Of a stretch of DNA of 64,000 bases, positions 1 to 10,157 are shown one piece after another; the stretch's first letter is position 1; every line of letters starts with the position of its first letter. The notes below the pieces were generated by a model. That model saw only the letters and a program-made list of their open reading frames with translations, ran no database searches and was not told the DNA's origin. The stretch is taken from NCBI RefSeq assembly GCF_030435805.1, contig NC_081291.1, positions 12,609,001-12,673,000 on the forward strand, given 5' to 3'. Position numbers and translations under genes: made by a program. Source of the DNA: Mustela lutreola (Eukaryota; Chordata; Mammalia; Carnivora; Mustelidae).

Positions 1-740
1 AAAACAGTGTGGAGGATTCTCAAGATGTTCATAATAGAGCTATCCTACATGCAGCAATTGCACTACTAGGTATTTACCATACAGATACATATGTAGTGAA
101 GAGAAGGGGCACATGCATCCCAGCGTTCATAGCAGCAATATGCCCGGTAGGCATACTGTGTTAGAGCCAAGATGTCCTTCAACAAGGGCATGGATAAAGG
201 ATATATGGTTCCTATGTACAATGGAATATTACTCAGCCATCAGAAAGGATGAATACCTACCATTTCTCTTAACATGGGTGGAACAGGAGAAGATTATGCT
301 GAGTGAAATAAGTCAAGCAGAGAAAGATAATTATCCTATGGTTATCACTCCTATGTGGAACATAAAGACTAGCACGGAGGACACAGGGGAAGTAAGGGAA
401 AACTGAATGGGAAGAAATCAGAGAGGGAGACAAACCATGAGAGCCTCTGGACTCTGGAAAAAAAACTGAGGGTTACAGAAGGGAAGGAGGTGCAAGAATG
501 TGGTAACTGAGTGATGAGTATTAGGGAGGGCAGGTATTCTGATGAGCACAGGGTGTTATATGCAAGTAATGAATCATTGAATATTGCAACAAAAACTAAT
601 GATGCCTGGTGGTGGGTATTAAAGAGGGCATGTATTCCATGGAGCACTGGGTATTGTACATAAACAATGAATCTTGGAACACTGCCTCAAATGCTAATGA
701 TGTATTTTATGGTGATTAACATAACACAATAAAAACATGA
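1..740 (+). mobile_element. L1 3' end (carnivore type), cut by the window start
   Basis: The end of L1 ORF2 and the 3' UTR are visible. The frame at 113-406 carries typical L1 ORF2 C-terminal wording (MEYYSAIRKDEYLPF, then [14 protein letters not shown]). The element ends near an AATAAAA tail at about 728. It is the unit-1 copy of the L1 that is seen at greater length at 38630-41470; position 1 matches 40723. The short ORFs here are L1 remnants, not host genes. Confidence 0.9.
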
Positions 741-1164
741 TGTATTATATGCTGACTAATAGAACTGTATATATATATGGGTCAACAATTTGGGCTTTCT
801 GTTGCTTGTCTATGCAAGAGAACCCAGTGTATCAGAATCCAGACACACCTACATGATGCTGCCCTCCCAGCCCTTAGGTACATAACATTTTCTCTGTTGG
901 AGGACATGGGATGAACTTCATCACACAGGGTCAAGAACAGGAGATCATGATCACTAGATCCCATGCAAGGGAGGTAAACAAACTGGAGAAAAACAAATAT
1001 TGAACATGTATCCATTACCTATGAACGTGTGTATTTTCGTATCCTTGAAACCCTACAACAGTCCTATGGAGGTTGACATTACTATTCCCTGCCATTCTGT
1101 CATATTTCCTTACCACCAAACTGGACATCAAACTAGGAGCTTAGGGGACTGAATGTTCTCTGGA
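741..1164. other. Non-coding stretch, no gene seen
   Basis: Between the L1 tail and the OR family 10 pseudogene I see no ORF with recognisable content. The only notable thing is a short TA run (768-778), which is longer in the unit-2 copy (41497-41530). The rest matches 41531-41915 closely. Confidence 0.6.
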
Positions 1165-1775
1165 AGCTTCCCGTTATGCTATTCCTGAGCTCCTTATTCC
1201 TGAGGCTGAAAATGATCAGGCTAAAAAAAGGGTGAAGGTTGTGTAGGTGGTGGCCATCAGAGGGTTACTGTCCATAGAGTGGAGATGCTTGGACTTGAGG
1301 TAGATAATGGAGACAGAATCATAGTTCAAGATGATGACAGTGAGATGGGACACACATGAGATGGAGGACTTGTGCTTGCCCTCAGCAGAGGGGATCCTCA
1401 GTATGGAGGCCGCTATGCAGAGAGGATGCAGGAGAAGATGTAGGAGAGGATGGTGAGGAATAAACAGCCCATAAGAGCAGTGTCACATGTCAGGACCAAG
1501 GTGTCCCCAGGTGACAGAGGATGTCTCCTTCCCATAGGCCATCTTTAGGAGGGAAAGCACGTAGTAGACCCAATGGTAGAACACGTTCAGCCCAAAGAAG
1601 GTGAGGTGAAAAATGATCAGGATCGCCATCAACTCCATGACCGAAACACCAGCCCAGCACCAGGACGCAAGACAGCACAACTCTGAGGACTCATGAGCAC
1701 ATTGTACCGCAAGGGTGGCAGATAGTCACATAGCAGTCATTGCCCATGATCATGAACAGAGAAGAGTGCTATATG
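1165..1775 (-). pseudogene. Olfactory receptor family 10-like pseudogene, 5' truncated (unit 1)
   Basis: Read on the minus strand, pieces of a family 10 OR appear in order. The TM3 end reads LFMIMGNDCYVTICH, a degenerate MAYDRYVAICH. Then come LRYNVLMSPQSCAV, FHLTFFGLNVFYH, LSLLKMAYGKETSSV, ILRIPSAEGKHKSS (TM6 entry), IIYLKSKHLHSMDSNPLMA and IIFSLRNKELRN (TM7). TM1 to TM3 are missing upstream of about 1775. The frame shifts several times, for example in the run of T/A bases near 1230 and around 1490-1680, so it cannot be translated. Wording such as RIPSAEGKHK and RYNVLMSP points to family 10, near OR10H; another family 10 subfamily is possible. It is olfactory receptor debris of the host and is shared with 41920-42535, so it was dead before the tandem duplication or has been homogenised since. 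Confidence 0.85.
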
Positions 1776-2955
1776 TCACAGCACTTTGACCTCATTTATT
1801 CCTTTATATAGTTAAGAAGTGTTACTGAAGGTCTATTTTATATGGAAACATTTTAGGTGCTTGAATCCAGCAATGACCTTGGGCTAAGACTCTGAGGTCT
1901 TTTTCATGGTACACAGAGGGAAGTTGTCATAACCAAAAATGACAGCACAGACAGTCAGAGGTACGTTAGAGACAGCCGAGGGAGCTGCAGAAGCTAAGTG
2001 TGGGTCTCAGACCCAGACTGCAATTTAGAGACTTTGAAATTGGTGATGTCTACAGGGAGACGTGCAGGGTGAGTAGGTATGATTCAGGTGAACCAGGCAG
2101 TTGGAAGAGGGGTTTCCAGATAGAGGGGACAGCAGGTATGAAGGCTCACGGTGACAGAGGCATACTGCATTTGGGACAATGGTATGTTCAGTGCACCAGG
2201 GAGAGTTAGAAGTCATTGGTGCGGTTCTGGAATTGAAGGCATGCAGGTGGGAAGGGCATGAGCACATAAGACAATGGTGTCCACGTGAGGAGTTTGTTCT
2301 GAGGGTAATGGGGACCTTTTCATGTTTTCTAAATACATAGAGGAATGAGCTGTATTTCAATTTGTGAACATTTTCATGGATGTTTCTATTTGGGTTTCCC
2401 TATGAGGGTATTCTTATAAGATGTAGTACCTATCTTTTGGTGGATGAATACCTATATGTTGTGTTGGGTCTATATTAGGTGTGTAAATGCTGACTCATAG
2501 GGAATACCTATGTTCAGCTAGAATAGATACTGAAAACTGAGATACCAATAGGTACATTTTAAGCACAAGTAGCATGGTTAGATTCCTGTTTGTAGAGACC
2601 CCCTCTGGCTGGTGTGAGGAAAGCAGGCTGCTGAGGACAGGCAGGGTGGGCAGATGCAGGAAGAGATGGGGAGAGGTGCATGAGGGCATCCTGGATGGGG
2701 TGGAGTGGCAAGCTGAAGCTGATTTCAGAGGTAGAACGGACAGTGCTGTTGATTGGACAGAGGAAGAGAGGAAGTGAATGTTTTCTACTTCTAACACTCA
2801 AGACACCAAATGTGTGAGTTCTTTCCACACCAATGACCAATTCTCCAACTACCCAGACACCATGTTGGTGTCCTATAATTCTGTTCAATTCTGAACTAAC
2901 AACCTGAAGATGTCCGTCACACGTATTAGGTATTGAGAGTATCTGCACATCTGTC
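1776..2955. other. Non-coding stretch, no gene seen
   Basis: No ORF here has recognisable domains. The frames at 2025-2360 and 2559-3074 are not kept open in the same way in the unit-2 copy (42540-43735), although the DNA is very similar. I see no repeat that I can name with confidence. Confidence 0.5.
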
Positions 2956-3087
2956 TGATTCAAGGGACTTTGGTTATTGGTTATTTTATCTCCAGGGGCC
3001 ACACACTGCTTGGCACACAGTAGGTGCACAAGAAGTAACTGTGAGAAAAATGGAAGTATGGGACCCACACTCAAGAAAAAGGTTGAG

Positions 3088-3283
3088 GGGTGCCTGGGTG
3101 GCTCAGTGGGTAAAGACTCTGCATTCGGCTCAGGTCATGGTCTCAGGGTCCTGGCATGGAGCTCTGGATTGGGCTTTCTGTTCAGCAGGGGGCTGGCTTC
3201 CCCCCTTTCTCAATCTTGTCTCTCTGCCTACTTGTGATCTCTGTCTGTCAAATACATAAATAAAACTTAAAAAAAAAAAAAAA
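3088..3283 (+). mobile_element. CAN-SINE (SINEC), diverged
   Basis: It starts at the tRNA-derived head (GGTGCCTGGGTGGCTCAGTGG) and runs through a CT-rich section to AATAAAACTT and poly(A). The left flank is AAGAAAAAGGTTGAGG. The right flank, after ACTGAAATGG, has GGTTGAGGTG. The copy at 44083-44276 in unit 2 is the same insertion. Arm 1R carries a SINE at the same place (33160-33369), but its body is of a different subtype. Confidence 0.9.
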
Positions 3284-3324
3284 GACTGAAATGGGGGTTG
3301 AGGTGTGAAGAGTTCACATGGTCC

Positions 3325-3475
3325 AAGCAACTACCTTGTGCCAGGCTTTTTCTACACATTGTGTCTCTTCTCCTTTTTCATTCAAACTCATTTCATAAAA
3401 GAGAAAATGAGGCCCAGAGAGGCCAAGTCACGTGTCCAGGGTCACAGCGCCCCCTCCAGGCAGGGATGGAAGAAG
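3325..3475 (-). repeat. MIR fragment
   Basis: On this strand the reverse of the MIR consensus is visible: a TTGTGCCAGGC-type start, then AAAATGAGGCCCAGAGAGG, GTCACAGC and so on. Equivalent copies lie at 44308-44455 (-) and 32975-33122 (+). Confidence 0.7.
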
Positions 3476-4059
3476 CCGCTGAACTGAAACCCTTGGCTCC
3501 ACTCCATCAACTGGCTTCCCCTTCACCCTCTTCTGTCACCTTAGCCTTATATATCCTGACCTCTCTGGGCATCCAGAAGCAACAACAAAAATCTTTCTCC
3601 TTATTCCTGAATTCACTTCTTGGTTGAACATCTGATTCTGTGATATTCTTTCCCGTGCAGTGCCAGGAAATGCCTCACATTGTCCACACATTCTGGGTCC
3701 TCTGTTGTGCCAGGGCGCTAGAGTTAGAGGAGAGTGTTGATGGGACCCTTAATCCAGGCTGACACCTCCTTCCAACCCACTCTCTGCTGGACCCAACAAG
3801 GGTGGATCCAAGGGGCCTAAAGTCCCTTCACATTTTGACCTCGTCTGACTTCCCAGACTCCCCAGACCCCATTCTGGGCATTTCTCCATGCCTTTTCTTC
3901 AGTTGGTTCCCTTGCTGGCCATTCCCTCCCTGACTCCGTGTGCCAGGGACTGTTCATCCTTCAGAGTTCAGCTCAGATGCCGCCTTCCTCCCTTCCCACA
4001 GGCGCTGTAGGGTCTCACAGCACTGTGCATGTGCTTCGTTCACTGTTTTCTTTAATGCA

Positions 4060-4340
4060 TTTTTATTGTGTATCTATCATTCCATTTAATATTTACCATT
4101 CTGGGTGCTGGGAACACAGGATGCTCCCAATGAGATGCCATCTCTGCCCTCGGGAGGTCTGTTGAAGTCCAGTGAGAGACACAGACCCCATAACCAGTGA
4201 TGACAGCACCATGTGATGGGGGACTTCAGGGCAAGCTAGGAGTCAGACAGGACCCTGGCTAAGTCAGAGGTGAAGGACATCGGATAGGATTCCTGGACAG
4301 GGTGGCACGTGATCTGAGACCCGTAGATTCAAGCAGAAGG
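4060..4340 (+). repeat. L2-like 3' fragment
   Basis: The sequence has L2 3'-end phrases such as GGGTGCTGGGAACACAGGATG, CCATCTCTGCCCTC and CCATGTGATGGGGGAC, followed by a weakly similar tail. The match is by eye only. Copies occur in the other arms at 32040-32400 (-), 45056-45340 (+) and 63440-63735 (-). Confidence 0.5.
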
Positions 4341-4699
4341 GAGTGGGGCATGAGGGATGCAATGGGGTCTGGGGATGAGAGAGTCTGGTACACTCAAGAA
4401 ATTGAAAATGTTCCCATCTCATTTCAGCCTAGATACAAAGTGGGGGTCTGTGTTGGAAGATGGAGAGGGAGCTGAGAGAGGAAACTGAAGAGGCCAACAA
4501 GGACCAGACTGTCGGCTGCAGTGAAGCATCTGGGACTAGGGAGCCATGGCTGGTTCCAAGCAGAGGGGAAGACGGAATGTGGTTTGTTCAGCAGGATCCC
4601 TCTGATGCTGTGCAGGAAGCAGGTGCAGAGGCCAGACCTGAAGCAGAGAACTGAATCAGGACGGATGCTGTAGTGGATCAAGATAGTGTCGCTCAGAAG

Positions 4700-5115
4700 T
4701 GCAAGCCCACTTGGAACTTCAGAATGTGACCTTGTTTGAAATAGGGTCTTTACACATGTAATTAGAGAAGGATCTTAAGGTGAAAACATGCTGCGTGCTG
4801 GGCTCCTAAATGCTGGTGTCTAATGACTAGTGTCCTTATAAGGAGAGGAGAAGACATACAGACACAAGGACAAGTTCATATGAGGGCAGGTAGAGATTGA
4901 AATGATGCAGTCAAGTCTGCTGGCAGCCACCAGAAGCCAGGGGAGAGGCATAGGGCTGATCCTCCCTCAGAGCCTGCAGAAGGAACTACCCTGCTGACCC
5001 CTGACCCCCAGAACTGTGAGAGAGCACATTTCTGAAGTGCAGCACCCCAGTTTGTGGCAATTTGTCCCTGAGCCCCAGGAAACTAATTCAAGGGTAGGTT
5101 CTGTGTTCTAGGTCA
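4700..5115 (+). mobile_element. MaLR (MLT1-like) LTR fossil
   Basis: The phrases GTGACCTTGTTTGAAATAG, GGTCTTTACACATGTAATTAG, GTGTCCTTATAAGGAG and CAGAACTGTGAGAG, ending in CCCAGTTTGTGGCAATTTG, are those of an ERVL-MaLR LTR. It is an old, broken solo LTR with no internal region. The other arms carry it at 31350-31790 (-), 45695-46100 (+) and 62712-63110 (-), so it predates the local duplications. Confidence 0.6.
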
Positions 5116-6770
5116 GATGTGCTCACACCATGCAGGGGGCCTTGGCACGGGGAGTGGGAGGTGAGTGGATACTGAGCTGCACTGTTCTTCAAGCGCAAGT
5201 CAGATCTGGCTGTGGGTAACTGCGATGGCTTGTCACCGCCTCCTCCCTCTCTCAGACCTCAGCTTGGGCAGTTGGGCCCAGGGCAGGGCTATGTCACAGA
5301 GATCCCACCACTGGCCCAACAGCTTTGCTTCTGCAGAGGCCAGACAGCAGCTCTATTCTGGACCAGCCCCAGAACACTGGGACCCTGGTTTCCTCACTAA
5401 AGCTCTGAGAACCTGCACTTTTCTCTCTGAGATAGCCCGGGGTCCTGTTTGTGGGGTGTGGAAGGAGCCCAAGCATTGGGAATGGAGTGTGCCTAGCCCA
5501 GCATGCATGAGAACAAGGGACTATGCTCAGAGAGAGGTGGAGGGACGCCAGCCTCCTGTTGTATTTCTTCTGTTTCGTCACCTCCATCTCGACTTAACCA
5601 TCCTCTGCACAGCCCAGCTGGGAGGCCTCAGGGAAGGTTTGGAGGCTGCATGTACAGTGGGTCTCAGGGAAGCCTCTGGAAGTCTCCTGAGTCCCTCCCC
5701 CACTCAACGCTGGGGCCTGAGTTTGGCCCCGCCCACAAGCTGAGTCAGCAGCCCGCCTCCCCCTGGGAAGCCTAGGAATGTCACTGGAGTACAGCTAGAT
5801 AAAGCCTCCTGCCCACCCGACTTCTGAGCTCTTGGTGTTGAGTGCCAGTGAGGGGACCCAGGGCTTCCTCGGCGACGCCCACAGACCGCTCCCAGCTGCC
5901 AACAACGGAGGCGAGTGTTGCCCCTGGGTGTCTCTGAGGAGGAGGTGATGCAAGCGCGGGATGCAGAGAAAGACTGTGGGTAATAAGAATATTGGGGTGG
6001 ATCTTGGGACCCCGAACCCGGCCCAACGAAGTCTGAAGCAAACAGTGTCTGGTCGGAGACCTCTAATCCGGAATCGCGCATCCAGGCTGGGCTGTGTGCG
6101 CTCAAGTCCATGAGTGTCCTGTGCACTTCCTGGCTGTCTCTGCAGATCTCAGCGGGAAGGTTGTGTGTCAGGGACACCAGCGTTAGTCACCATCTTCCTG
6201 CTTGTGCTGTGTCCTACTGTGAGAGTGTAGGTCTGTGTGCACCTGCAGGTGTGCCTGTGTCCACGACTCTGCTGTTGTGTGGGTCCATCCGCGCAGCGGG
6301 GTCTCTGCATCTGTGTGAGTGCGCAGGGCTGACAGCAGGGCTCAGGTGCCTGTGGGCCTGCTGGGTGCCTATCTGGTGTGAGAGCTTAAGGCAGTTGCGC
6401 CTGTGGGGATGGGTGGCAAGGGGAATGCTGGTATGTGGAGTGTGGGGCCCGCCCACATGGAGGTGTTTGTGAGACACAGGGGATCCCAGATCCCAGTCTG
6501 TGAGACAGGAGGGCACCCATCCCTGAGAGGAGCTGTTGTGAGGTGCTTCTCCTTCTGTTCTCACACACACCTGGGCAGAGGCTCAGTGGCTGCCCTGAAA
6601 GGCACAGGTAGGCTTAAGGGCAGGTGGTGGGTTTTTCCTCCCTCATCTGCCCTCTGGCCCTAGACACTCACTCTCTGCCTCTCTGGGGACAGGCTGGGCT
6701 GTGAATCAAGAGAGAGACAACCCAGAAGTAAAGGAGCACTGAGGAAGGCCTGTTTTGTTTCTAAAGGAAA
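5116..6770. other. GC-rich non-coding segment upstream of OR gene 1
   Basis: This 1.65-kb block is clearly richer in G and C than its surroundings and is kept in all four arms (29640-31350, 46100-47780 and 61020-62710). Several ORFs of 60-190 codons are open here, but they change frame and length between the four copies, which argues against a protein. It could hold 5' exons or control elements of the OR locus. The best candidate site is listed separately. Confidence 0.5.
5741..5804 (+). promoter_or_regulatory. Candidate promoter: AP-1/MARE site, EBF-like site, TATA-like box
   Basis: In 64 bp there is TGAGTCA within GCTGAGTCAGCA (5741-5747), close to a MAF recognition element. Next comes CCCCCTGGGA (5759-5768), nine of ten bases of the Olf/EBF palindrome TCCCNNGGGA known from OR promoters. 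TAGATAAAG (5796-5804) is a TATA-like or GATA box. The block recurs in the other three arms, although the EBF-like site is weaker in arm 2R. It lies about 3.35 kb upstream of the ATG, which fits an OR gene with a distant non-coding first exon. The functional reading is inference. Confidence 0.35.
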
Positions 6771-6774
6771 AAAT

Positions 6775-8205
6775 GGGGCAAAATTCATATAATATAGAAT
6801 TAACCGTTTGAATTGTATTCAATTCAAATTTGGCATTTGGCACATTCACGATGTTGTGCAATCACCACCCCTTTATAGTTGTCAAATATTTTCATCAACC
6901 AAAATGAACCACTGCCTTCATTAGTAGGCAATTCCCTATTAACCCCTGCCCAGGCTCCAGACTCTCTGCAAACCCTAATTTGCTTGCTGTGTCTATGAAT
7001 TCGCCTATCTTAGGTATTTCATGTTAACGGAATCAGATGACCTTTTCTTCAGACAACCTTTCATGTCTGGCTTTATTTCACATAGCAGAATGTGTTCAAG
7101 GTTCATTTATGATGCAGCATGTGTTCCTACTTTGTTGTGTAAAAAACACACAACAGAAAATTTGTGATCTCAACCATTGTTAAGTATGCAGTTCAGTGGT
7201 GTTAAATATATCCACGTTATTGTGATTGATCTGCAGAACTCAGTTCACCCTGCAAATCAGAAACTGTACACCCATTAAACAAAACTCTCCATTTCCCACT
7301 CTCTGTAGCCCTGGGCAACCTCCATTCTACTTTGTTTCTATGAATTTGACTGCTCTAGGGACCTCAGATAGGTGGGATCATACAGGATTTCTCCTTTCTG
7401 GGGACTGGCTGATTCCACATAGCATAAAACTTAATTGGTGTTATAACATGAGACAGGATTTCTTCCTTTTCAAGGCTGAATGATATTCCATTGTACGGAT
7501 ATATCACACCTTGTTTATCTATCCATCCACCAATGAACTTTGGGGCTGTTTCCACCTCAGGGCCCTCGTGGCTAGTGCTGCTCTGACCATTAGTGTGTAA
7601 ATATGTCTTCCAGACCCTGCTTATGCCACTCTTGCATATCCATCCGGATGTGGGATGCCTGTGGCATAGGTAGTTCTATTTCTAATAGATGGATATTATC
7701 CATATTTCTTATGGATGGAAAACCATTCATACTGTTTTCCATAGCTGTTGCACGACTGTGCTATCCCACCAACAATGCAGATTTCCAATTTCCCCACCTC
7801 CCAATTTAAATGGCACAACTGAGTGCCATTTAAACATTCCCCGTGTTTTGCCATCAACACCTCTATTTAGGTCCAAGGCATTTCCCCATCCCTGAAGGAG
7901 ATCTACAACCCCTTAAAAGTTCACTCCCCATTCCATCCTCCCCCCGTTCCCTGGCAGCTGCTAATCTGCTTTCTGTCTTAATGCATTTGCCTATTCTACA
8001 TACTTCAAATAAATGAACTCATACAATATGTGGTCTTTGAAGCTGGCTTCTTTCACTCAGCATATTGTCCCAGCATGTTGTAATGTGTGTCAGTACTTCA
8101 TGCTTTTGTATGCCTCAAAGATACTCCATCATACGGATATACCACTTTTTGTTTATCCATTCATCGGTTGATCCATCCTGCGTGGTCAAAAAGGTGTTGT
8201 ATTTT
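6775..8205 (-). repeat. Stack of three antisense L1M 3' ends
   Basis: Three successive stretches, about 6775-7140, 7141-7800 and 7860-8205, each start with 3'-UTR-type text and run backwards into ORF2. Phrases include GTGTTAAATATATCCACG, TGAATGATATTCCATTG, TTTATCCATTCATCGG and CATACAATATGTGG. All are old mammalian L1M-type sequences, antisense to the OR gene, with no usable frame. The matching blocks are 24945-25506 plus 28650-29640, 47790-49195 and 59335-61020. Confidence 0.8.
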
Positions 8206-8900
8206 TGCATCATATCTGTTGGTAGCATAGAGAGGAAGACAGAGAGACAGAAAGACAGAGAAGTAACCCAGGATGGAGCAGATGCTTGGAAGGAGAGCTG
8301 TCCTCACAGGGAGCTGGGGCAGATGTGAGTCTGTTGCCTCTTGGAGAAGGATATGAGAGAACCCACAGCTGCCAGCCTTGGTTGCTCCATGAAGCAGGCG
8401 TTTGGGGATAGGAGAGTGGGTAGAGCTTGAGGAGAAGGAAGAAGATTCAGTGAATTGCACTGGTACCGACCAGAGATAGAGTGCCCAGCACGGGTGGGAG
8501 AATGTGATCTGGTGATTCTGGTCAGTGCCACATCCTTGTGGGCGACTCACACAAGTAGGACCACACAACAATAGTACCTAAGAGCTGAACGAGCACACCT
8601 CACCTTAGTGTCACTGCAGCCCTGTGGAATAAGGAATATTATTCCACGTTCCCAGAGAGCCAGTAAGGGGTAATGCTGACAATTAAACAGAGCCTACATC
8701 CTTTCCATGCCACCTGGGAGAGGTGCCCTTCAGCTGAAGATAGCAATTGGGGAGTAGTTTGCACTTACAGTTCAGGACGGATTTTGAATCATAGAGTTGG
8801 AGAGAAGGAGTGGCTAGCATGCTCCAAGGCAGGAAAGCCAGGTGATTGTGCATGTAGACAATAATAGTAATAGCAGTAGTTGTAATTATTATTATCAGTA
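8206..8900. other. Non-coding stretch upstream of OR gene 1
   Basis: No gene is seen. It is kept in all four arms and includes a run of AAT/TTA-rich triplets (8860-8910) just before MIR-like text. The ORFs here shift frame between copies. Confidence 0.5.
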
Positions 8901-8904
8901 TTAT

Positions 8905-9000
8905 TTTTTCACTGCATTCTTACTATGCTCCAGGGCCCTCCCTATGCATTTGAGGCTCATGATCTTCTGTAAACCCCATGCAGCTCGCAGGTGTTCTGAC
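8905..9000 (-). repeat. MIR-like fragment in the 5' flank of OR gene 1
   Basis: TTCTTACTATGCTCCAGGG followed by TTTGAGGCTCATGATCTTCTG resembles a reversed MIR 3' part. The identification is by eye and the fragment is short. Confidence 0.35.
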
Positions 9001-9140
9001 AGTCATCATAAGCATCAAGTGACAGAGGGACTGGCCATGGTCTGCAGGGTGAGGACTCTCTGCCCCGGGAAATTTCTCCTGGGACAGGTTCAGCTTGGAC
9101 CCAGAGTTCCTGCCTACCAAGGCCGCCTTCCTTCTCTCCC

Positions 9141-9152
9141 CACCCATGGATG
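9141..9152 (+). promoter_or_regulatory. Altered acceptor and extra upstream ATG at OR gene 1 start
   Basis: Paralogues read CCACCCAGGGATGG (gene 3 at about 50017, gene 4 reversed at about 58389): a pyrimidine tract, a CAG acceptor, then GG and the ATG. Here the text is CCACCCATGGATGG, so the AG has become AT and creates an ATG at 9146. That upstream ORF is out of frame and ends about 15 codons in. A transcript spliced elsewhere would still contain the true ATG. Confidence 0.6.
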
Positions 9153-10109
9153 GCTGCCACTCAAGGTCTAAACCACAGCTTCGTTTCTGAATTTATCCTC
9201 GTGGGCTTCTCTACCTTCCCACCTCATCTCCTGCCTGTCTTCTTCCTGCTGTTCCTGCTCATGTACCTGTTCACACTGCTGGGGAACCTTCTCATCATGG
9301 CCACTGTCTGGAGTGAGCGCAGCCTGCACACACCCATGTACCTCTTCCTGTGTGCACTGTCCATCTCTGAGATCTTCTACACCTTGGCCGTCACCCCGCG
9401 CCTGCTGGCCGACCTGCTCTCCTCACACCACACCATCGCCTTTGTAGCCTGTGCCAGCCAGATGTTCTTCTTCTTCACATGTGGTTTCACCCACTCCTTC
9501 TTACTCACTGTCATGGGCTATGACCGGTATGTGGCCATCTGCCACCCGTTGCGCTACAATGTGCTCATGAGCCCCTGTGTCTGTGCCTGCCTGGTGGCCT
9601 GGTCTGGGGCTGGTGGTTCAGTCCTAGGGCTGGTGGTGACCACAGCAATCTTCCATCTCACCTTCTGTGGACCCAACAAAATCCAACATTTTGTATGTCA
9701 CGTGCCCCCTGTCTTGAAGCTGGCCTGTGGAACTAATGTACCATTAGTGGCCCTGGGTGTGGGGTTATTGTGCATGATTGTCTTGTTGGGCTGTTTTCTC
9801 TTCATTCTTCTCTCCTACACCTTAATTGTGGCCGCCATCTTGAAGATCCCTTCTGCTGAGGGAAGGCACAAAGCCTTCTCCACCTGTGCTTCCCACCTTA
9901 TTGTGGTCATTGTGCACTATGGCTTTGCCTCTATCATCTACCTTAAGCCCAAGAAACTGCACTCCCAGGAAAGCAGCGCCCTGATGGCCATCACCTACAC
10001 AGTCCTCACTCCCTTCCTCAGTCCCATCATCTTCAGTCTCAGGAACAAGGAGCTGAAGACTGCCATGAGGAAGACCTTTCTCAGCAAATTCTATTCCTCC
10101 AGCAACTAA
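9150..10109 (+). CDS. OR10H-like: Olfactory receptor, OR10H type (gene 1), intact
   Basis: A seven-transmembrane odorant receptor of 319 aa, the normal OR length, in one exon. It would couple to the olfactory G protein in sensory neuron cilia; the ligand is unknown. Visible marks are an N-glycosylation site NHS (8-10), GNLL in TM1 (45-48), LHTPMYLF in TM2 (59-66), Cys101, MGYDRYVAIC at the end of TM3 (122-131), the extracellular loop with Cys183 and Cys193, SY in TM5 (222-223), KAFSTCASHL at TM6 (241-250) and PFLSPIIFSLRNKEL in TM7 (288-302). The wording is that of human OR10H genes (for example WSERSLHTPMYLFLCALS). It pairs best with gene 3, from which I count about 28 amino-acid changes. 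The start matches the paralogues. An out-of-frame ATG sits 4 bp upstream (9146), and the splice acceptor seen in the paralogues is changed here. No stops or frameshifts. Confidence 0.95.
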   Translation: MAATQGLNHSFVSEFILVGFSTFPPHLLPVFFLLFLLMYLFTLLGNLLIMATVWSERSLHTPMYLFLCALSISEIFYTLAVTPRLLADLLSSHHTIAFVACASQMFFFFTCGFTHSFLLTVMGYDRYVAICHPLRYNVLMSPCVCACLVAWSGAGGSVLGLVVTTAIFHLTFCGPNKIQHFVCHVPPVLKLACGTNVPLVALGVGLLCMIVLLGCFLFILLSYTLIVAAILKIPSAEGRHKAFSTCASHLIVVIVHYGFASIIYLKPKKLHSQESSALMAITYTVLTPFLSPIIFSLRNKELKTAMRKTFLSKFYSSSN

Positions 10110-10157
10110 ATGGACAGTGTGAAGGTGGTTTGGGAAGAAGGTAGAAGGATGAACATA

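Noticed and set aside
2559-3074. 171-codon ORF on the minus strand
   Set aside because: The unit-2 copy splits this frame despite very similar DNA, and no family is recognised.
3088-3160. tRNA-like sequences at SINE heads
   Set aside because: They are tRNA-derived SINE starts followed by CT-rich and A-rich tails, not tRNA genes.
5165-5743. 192-codon ORF in the GC-rich segment
   Set aside because: The frame breaks at different places in the other three arms, and no domain is recognisable. It is open by base composition.
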